Shown: positions 58,728 to 64,000 of the stretch, piece by piece
Numbering within the stretch: position 1 is the stretch's first letter
Layout of the letters: every line of letters begins with the position of its first letter
From: Streptomyces vietnamensis
GTDB lineage: Bacteria; Actinomycetota; Actinomycetes; Streptomycetales; Streptomycetaceae
Length of the DNA: 64,000 nucleotides
Direction of reading: 5' to 3'
Assembly: GCF_000830005.1 (NCBI RefSeq)
Contig: NZ_CP010407.1
Coordinates: forward strand, 2,151,001 to 2,215,000
Translations under genes and position numbers: made by a program
Notes under the pieces: generated by a model
What the model was told of the DNA's origin: nothing
The model's database searches: none
The model's input: only the letters and a program-made list of their open reading frames with translations

Positions 58728-59615
58728 TTAGACGGATCTCGGGTGGATCGTGGGCGGGTGTTCGGGATCCGGAACGACGTTGCTCCAGCCGCCGTGCACG
58801 GACCGCCCCTGCTGCTCGCGGAAACGGATGGGCGCGGTGCCGACCCGGCGGGTGAAGAGCCGGGAGAAGTAGGCGGGGTCGTCGTAGCCGACGCGGCGGG
58901 CGACGGCGGCGACGGGCAGCTCGGTGGCGGCGAGGAGCTCCTTGGCGCGGCCGAGGCGGACGCTGAGCAGGTAGTCCTTGGGGCTGCATCCGGCGGCGCG
59001 GCGGACGGCGGTGCGCAGCTCGGTGGGGGTCATGCCGTGCCGGGCGGCGTGGTCGGCGACGGAGAGCGGCTGGAAGGCGTCGCGGGCGAGGGCGGCGAGG
59101 ACGGGGTCGCCGTCGGCGTTGGTGTCGGCGCGGGCCCGGCGGAGCGCGACGAGCAGTTCGTGGACGGCGGCGGCGGTCTCGACCTCCAGGAGGGGGTTGC
59201 CGGGGCGGGCGGCGCGGGCGATCCGGGCGATGGCGGCGCGGGCGGGGGCGGCGTCGGAGAGGGGGACGACGGGCCGGTCGGGCTCGATGTAGCCGAGTTC
59301 GGTGTAGGTGGTGGTGGCGGGTCCGGAGAAGTCGACGAAGGCCTCGTCCCAGCCGGTGCCGGGGTCTGCGGAGTAGTGGTGGGGGGTGCCGGGGGTGAGC
59401 CAGAGGAGGGCGGGGGCGGTGACGGTGGTGCGGCGCCCGTCGGCGCCCCGGTACCAGCCGCTGCCTGCGGAGACGACGACGGCGACGTGGTGGTCGAGGG
59501 TGCGCGGGCCGACGGTGGGCAGGGTGCCGTGCTGGAGTCCGACGCCGAGGCAGACGAGGCCGAGGCGGTGGTGGACGGGGCTGGGCGTGAAGTAACGCAT
59601 CCAGGTGTGGTACAT
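58728..59615 (-). CDS. AraC-family transcriptional regulator
   Basis: 295 residues. N-terminal AraC-type cupin (HHVAVVVSAGSGWYRGADGRR, LLWLTPGTPHHYSADPGTGWDEAFVDFSGPA) and C-terminal double helix-turn-helix (about 175-275; AARHGMTPTELRTAVRRAAGCSPKDYLLSVRLGRAKELLAATELPVAAVARRVGYDDPAYFSRLFTRRVGTAPIRFR). Sugar-responsive AraC proteins have this layout. ATG 59615 is preferred; the inner ATG 59600 has no ribosome site. It is divergent from the GH35 beta-galactosidase 84 bases away, where a GTCCATGGAC palindrome (59659-59668) is a possible operator. Confidence 0.92.
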   Translation of the reverse strand: MYHTWMRYFTPSPVHHRLGLVCLGVGLQHGTLPTVGPRTLDHHVAVVVSAGSGWYRGADGRRTTVTAPALLWLTPGTPHHYSADPGTGWDEAFVDFSGPATTTYTELGYIEPDRPVVPLSDAAPARAAIARIARAARPGNPLLEVETAAAVHELLVALRRARADTNADGDPVLAALARDAFQPLSVADHAARHGMTPTELRTAVRRAAGCSPKDYLLSVRLGRAKELLAATELPVAAVARRVGYDDPAYFSRLFTRRVGTAPIRFREQQGRSVHGGWSNVVPDPEHPPTIHPRSV

Positions 59616-59699
59616 CGCGCGGCCCGCTCTCTCTAACGTCCAAACTGCGACGATCTTTGTCCATGGACCGCGCCGCCGCCAGGGGGTCAGGGTGAGGCC

Positions 59700-61445
59700 A
59701 TGAGCGCGTTCGCTGTGGGTGACGAGGACTTTCTGCTCGACGGGCGGCCGGTGCGGCTGCTCTCGGGGGCGCTGCACTACTTCCGGGTGCACGAGGGCCA
59801 CTGGGAGCACCGGCTCGGGATGCTGCGCGCGATGGGCCTCGACTGTGTCGAGACGTACGTCCCGTGGAACCTGCACGAGCCGGAGCCCGGCCGGTACGCG
59901 GACGTGGAGGCGCTCGGCCGGTTCCTGGACGCGGTGCAGCGGGCCGGGATGCGGGCGATCGTGCGCCCGGGTCCGTACATCTGCGCCGAGTGGGAGAACG
60001 GCGGGCTTCCGCACTGGCTGACCGGGCCGCTCGGGCGGCGGGTGCGGAGCCTCGACCCGGAGTTCCTGGCGCCGGTGGAGTCCTGGTTCCGGCGGCTGCT
60101 CCCGCAGGTGGTGGAGCGGCAGGTCGACCGGGGCGGTCCGGTGGTCCTGGTGCAGGTGGAGAACGAGTACGGGAGTTACGGGAGCGACCTGGGCTATCTG
60201 GAGTGGGTGGCGGAGCTGCTGCGGGGCTGCGGGGTGAGCGTGCCGCTGTTCACCTCGGACGGGCCCGAGGACCACATGCTGACGGGCGGTTCGGTGCCGG
60301 GGGTGCTCGCGACGGCGAACTTCGGCTCGGGGGCGCGGGAGGGCTTCGCGACGCTGCGCCGCCACCAGCCGTCGGGTCCGCTGATGTGCATGGAGTTCTG
60401 GTGCGGCTGGTTCGACCACTGGGGCACGGAGCACTCCGTACGGGACGCGGCGGACGCGGCGGCGGCGCTGCGGGAGATCCTGGAGTGCGGGGCCTCGGTC
60501 AATGTGTACATGGCGCACGGCGGGACGAACTTCGGCGGCTGGGCGGGCGCGAACCGGGACGGCGAGCTGCACGACGGTCCGCTGCGGCCGACGGTGACCT
60601 CGTACGACTACGACGCGCCGGTCGACGAGGCGGGGCGGCCGACGGAGAAGTACTGGGCCTTCCGCGAGGTCCTCGCGGAGTACGCGGAGGGGCCGCTGCC
60701 GGAGGTGCCGGAGCCGCCGGCCCGGCTCGGGGCGCCGGTGTCGGGCACGTTCGACGGCTGGGCGCCGCTGGGCGGGGTCCTGGAGGTGCTCGGCGGCGAG
60801 GAGACGGTGACGCCGGTGCCGCCGACCTTCGAGGAGCTCGACGTGGGCCGGGGTCTGGTCCGCTACCGGGTGGCGGTGCCGGGCCCGCGGCAGCCGTACC
60901 CGCTGAGCGTGACGGGGCTGCGGGACCGGGCGGTGGTGTACGTCGACGGGCTGCGGGCGGGGGTGCTCGACGAGGAGGACTGCTTCCTTCCCGAGCCGGT
61001 GGCGGGTCCCGCGCTCGTGGACCTGTGGGTGGAGTCGCTCGGCCGGGTCAACTACGGGCCGCGGGTCTCGGAGCCGAAGGGGATCACCGGCGGCGTACGG
61101 CACGAGCGGCAGTATCTGCACGGGGTACGGGCCCGGGCGCTGCGTCTGGACGCCTTCGAGGCGGCGGCGGTCGGCAAGGTGCCGTTCGGTCCGGTCTCCG
61201 CAGGGCCGGGCCTCTACCGGGGGGCGCTCGATGTGGCCGGGGCCGGCGACGCGTGGCTGCGGCTGCCGGGCTCGACCCGCGGCTTCGTGTGGGTGAACGG
61301 CTTCTGCCTGGGCCGCTACTGGTCGGCGGGCCCGCAGGAGGCGCTGTTCGTGCCGGGCCCGGTGCTGCGGGAGGGCGCGAACGAGGTGTGGGTCCTGGAG
61401 CTGGAGGGCGGGGCGCCGTCTTCGGTGGAGCTGGACGTCCTCTGA
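59700..61445 (+). CDS. beta-galactosidase, glycoside hydrolase family 35
   Basis: 581 residues. GH35 signature region GPYICAEWENGGLPHWL (91-107); acid/base Glu156 in VQVENEYGSYG and nucleophile Glu232 in CMEFWCGWFDHWG. The C-terminal beta-sandwich domains follow (VNGFCLGRYWSAGPQEALFVPGPVLREGANEVWVLELEGG). It removes terminal beta-galactose from oligosaccharides. No signal peptide, so it acts on imported sugars. ATG 59700 with GTGAGG five bases upstream. Likely controlled by the divergent AraC protein. Confidence 0.94.
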   Translation: MSAFAVGDEDFLLDGRPVRLLSGALHYFRVHEGHWEHRLGMLRAMGLDCVETYVPWNLHEPEPGRYADVEALGRFLDAVQRAGMRAIVRPGPYICAEWENGGLPHWLTGPLGRRVRSLDPEFLAPVESWFRRLLPQVVERQVDRGGPVVLVQVENEYGSYGSDLGYLEWVAELLRGCGVSVPLFTSDGPEDHMLTGGSVPGVLATANFGSGAREGFATLRRHQPSGPLMCMEFWCGWFDHWGTEHSVRDAADAAAALREILECGASVNVYMAHGGTNFGGWAGANRDGELHDGPLRPTVTSYDYDAPVDEAGRPTEKYWAFREVLAEYAEGPLPEVPEPPARLGAPVSGTFDGWAPLGGVLEVLGGEETVTPVPPTFEELDVGRGLVRYRVAVPGPRQPYPLSVTGLRDRAVVYVDGLRAGVLDEEDCFLPEPVAGPALVDLWVESLGRVNYGPRVSEPKGITGGVRHERQYLHGVRARALRLDAFEAAAVGKVPFGPVSAGPGLYRGALDVAGAGDAWLRLPGSTRGFVWVNGFCLGRYWSAGPQEALFVPGPVLREGANEVWVLELEGGAPSSVELDVL

Positions 61446-61479
61446 GGAATCAAAATAAATAACCGGCTCACGCACGTGA

Positions 61480-61514
61480 GGGTGCCCCGGAGCCGAGGCC
61501 GCTCCGGGGCACCC
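61480..61514. terminator. bidirectional terminator between GH35 and trypsin genes
   Basis: GGGTGCCCCGGAGC (61480-61493) and its exact complement (61501-61514), 14-bp stem, 7-base loop. An AT-rich stretch (CAAAATAAATAA) lies just upstream after the GH35 stop. Confidence 0.9.
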
Positions 61515-61575
61515 GTTCACGGTTGCCGCCGGGTCCGGGCCCCGTGGGCCGGGCGTGACGGCGGCGACGGGTCCG

Positions 61576-62430
<855 letters not shown>

Positions 62431-62537
62431 TCAAGGCCTGTCCGGATTATGAACAGCGCCCAACCAGCGCCACAAGAAAGCCTTTTCGGCCAGATCCGAT
62501 GGGGGGACCGTACAGTGGACGGGAGGGGGGATCCGGC

Positions 62538-63422
62538 ATGCCGAACCGACATGAGGCCGACCGTGTCATCCACGGCTTCCCGCACCGCGCCACGATGCGG
62601 GCCTCGCTCACCGCGCTCTACCGCCGCCTCTCCCCCGACGGAGTGCGCCGCTACCCGACCAGCGTGACCGCCGCCGACGTGACTTTCGGCGACGACGAGG
62701 ACCTCCACCTCGGCGCCCAGCGGGTGGCCCACGCCCTCGTCCGGCACCTGCAACTGCCCGAGGCGCGCATCGTGGTGAGCTTCCGGCCCATGGAGTACGC
62801 GGCGGCCGTCGAGCTCACGGCGGGACCCGAGTACTTCGTCGAGCTCAACGACCGCTTCCGGACCCGCCGCAGGGACATCGGCGCGGCCCTCGCCCACGAG
62901 ATCACCCACGTCCTGCTGCACCGGCTCGGCCTCGGCCTCCCCTCCACCGCCGAGAACGAGGTCCTCACCGACGTGGTGACCACCTATCTGGGCGCCGGCT
63001 GGCTGCTGCTCGACGCGTACCGGCGGGACGGCGTCGAGAGCCAGAAGCTCGGCTATCTGACCCCGGAGGAGTTCGGCTGGGTCCTCGCCAAGCGGGCCGA
63101 GGTCTTCGGCGAGGACCCGTCGCCGTGGTTCACCAGCGCGGTGGCGTACGAGGCGTGGGTACGGGGCCGGGCGGAGGCCGCGCGCGAGCGGACCGCGCCG
63201 CCGCTCGCCGGGGCGGGCTGGGCCGAGCGCCGCCGGTACGGATGGGAGCGGCGCCGGGGCCGGGCCTCCGAGGACGCCCCGTACGCCTTCGACGGCGGGG
63301 CCCCGGCGACCGGGGTCTCCTTCCCCTGCCCGGTCTGCCTCCAGCGCCTGCGGATCCCGGCGGGACGGACGCTGCGGGCCCGGTGCGGGGTGTGCGGCTC
63401 GGTCCTGGAGTGCGCCTCCTGA
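62538..63422 (+). CDS. putative zinc metalloprotease (HExxH) with C-terminal zinc ribbon
   Basis: 294 residues. Residues 120-124 read HEITH, followed by an LLHRLGLGLPSTAENEVLTDVVTTYLGAGWLLLDAYRRDG helix pair with Glu141, the gluzincin-like arrangement. Upstream, PMEYAAAVELTAGPEYFVELNDRF suggests a compact protease core. The C-terminal 31 residues carry five cysteines in CPVC, CGVC and LEC positions, a zinc ribbon. No signal peptide or membrane segment. I recognise no named family; cytosolic regulatory protease or nucleic-acid-associated factor are both possible. ATG 62538 after a G-rich ribosome site. Unrelated to its neighbours. Confidence 0.8.
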   Translation: MPNRHEADRVIHGFPHRATMRASLTALYRRLSPDGVRRYPTSVTAADVTFGDDEDLHLGAQRVAHALVRHLQLPEARIVVSFRPMEYAAAVELTAGPEYFVELNDRFRTRRRDIGAALAHEITHVLLHRLGLGLPSTAENEVLTDVVTTYLGAGWLLLDAYRRDGVESQKLGYLTPEEFGWVLAKRAEVFGEDPSPWFTSAVAYEAWVRGRAEAARERTAPPLAGAGWAERRRYGWERRRGRASEDAPYAFDGGAPATGVSFPCPVCLQRLRIPAGRTLRARCGVCGSVLECAS

Positions 63423-63467
63423 CGCACGGATTTGCGCCGCGTGCCGACGGCGCGTCAGGGTCGGGGC

Positions 63468-64000
63468 ATGAGCACGTTGTTCGACGCGATCCGGGCCGGG
63501 GACGAGGACGGGGCCGTACGGGTCCTGCGGGACGGGGCCGACCCCGAGGGCACGGAGGACGGGGAGACCGCCCTGTACCGGGCGGCCGTCGGCGACGAGG
63601 CCGGGATCGTACGGGTGCTGCTGGCCGCCGGGGCCGACCCGGGCCGGCTCAGCGGGGAGAACGACAGCGACCTGCCGCTGTGCGGGGCGGCCTGCGGCGG
63701 GCACACCGAGGTGGTGCGGGCGCTGCTCGCGGCGGGCGCGGCGGCCGACCAGGAGGAGGAGTTCGGCTTCACCGCCCTCGCCTGGGCCCTCCGCCTCGGC
63801 TACGCCGACACGGCCCGGGTGCTCCTGGAGCACGGAGCCGACCCGGACCGGCCCGGACCCGACGGGCTCCTCCCGCTCGTCGCCGCCGCCCGGCGCGGCT
63901 CGTCCGCGTGCGTACGGGCGCTCCTCGACCACGGGGCGCAGGCCCGGGAGGCGGCGCTGCGGGAGGCGCGGCGGTGGATCGGCGCCGACATCGCCGCCGA
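63468..64000 (+). CDS. ankyrin-repeat protein (3' end beyond window)
   Basis: At least 177 codons to the window end without a stop. About five ankyrin repeats are visible: LFDAIRAGDEDGAVRVLRDGADPEG; ETALYRAAVGDEAGIVRVLLAAGADPG; LPLCGAACGGHTEVVRALLAAGAAAD; TALAWALRLGYADTARVLLEHGADPD; LPLVAAARRGSSACVRALLDHGAQ. Ankyrin repeats bind other proteins. ATG 63468 with AGGG eight bases upstream. It follows the HExxH protein gene by 45 bases and may be co-transcribed with it. Confidence 0.85.
   Translation, partial: MSTLFDAIRAGDEDGAVRVLRDGADPEGTEDGETALYRAAVGDEAGIVRVLLAAGADPGRLSGENDSDLPLCGAACGGHTEVVRALLAAGAAADQEEEFGFTALAWALRLGYADTARVLLEHGADPDRPGPDGLLPLVAAARRGSSACVRALLDHGAQAREAALREARRWIGADIAA

Overview
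The window is about 70% GC, uses GTG and TTG starts freely, encodes a chaplin, and carries a polA, rpsA, coaE and pyk neighbourhood with an ANTAR response regulator. Together these point to a Streptomyces chromosome, in a core (not terminal) region. I see no prophage, transposase, plasmid gene or CRISPR array.

Layout. 1-2.6 kb: a minus-strand operon of a secreted phosphoesterase, an MFS transporter and the start of a third gene. 3-6.1 kb: a cupin, the pseudouridine catabolic pair psuG and PfkB kinase, and a kinase-like protein with a degenerate P-loop. 6.2-9.6 kb: a VOC gene remnant, a reductase with its MerR regulator, an HxlR regulator and an AlaA-like aminotransferase. 9.6-16.8 kb: small unknown genes, a long chaplin, and a SNF2 helicase with a SWIM zinc-finger partner. 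16.8-25.6 kb: a TPR protein, coaE, a PAC2 protein, rpsA, a methyltransferase, hrpB and DUF3068. 25.7-33 kb: a secreted lytic transglycosylase, DUF4184, a beta-lactamase-fold serine hydrolase and polA. 33-37 kb: a YdeP-type molybdopterin oxidoreductase, a thioesterase and a secreted serine protease. 37.6-43.6 kb: a complete branched-chain amino acid ABC transporter (livKHMGF). 43.6-48.7 kb: the ANTAR regulator, a tRNA with a CAA anticodon, pyk, a SIMPL protein and a Tat-exported 5'-nucleotidase. 48.7-54.9 kb: a decarboxylase and N-hydroxylase pair of siderophore type, a multicopper oxidase with a membrane partner, and a divergent LysR regulator. 54.9-64 kb: pepN, asparaginase, chorismate mutase, an AraC regulator with a GH35 beta-galactosidase, a trypsin, an HExxH protein and an ankyrin protein cut by the window end.

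Two observations stand out. First, a 228-bp structured repeat occurs twice (29853-30080 and 51577-51804), each time between two minus-strand genes and downstream of the 3' end of one (polA; multicopper oxidase). Each copy carries two inverted hairpins with a conserved internal loop, and the stems differ by compensatory changes. Second, the tRNA at 44413-44485 has a CAA (Leu) anticodon but the short variable loop of a class I tRNA, whereas bacterial leucine tRNAs are class II. Other points are the orphan decarboxylase/hydroxylase pair without its usual desC/desD partners, a 16-bp-arm hairpin that can mask the ribosome binding site of the TPR gene, and several well-formed candidate operators.

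All functions are from reading the translated sequence. No database search was possible.
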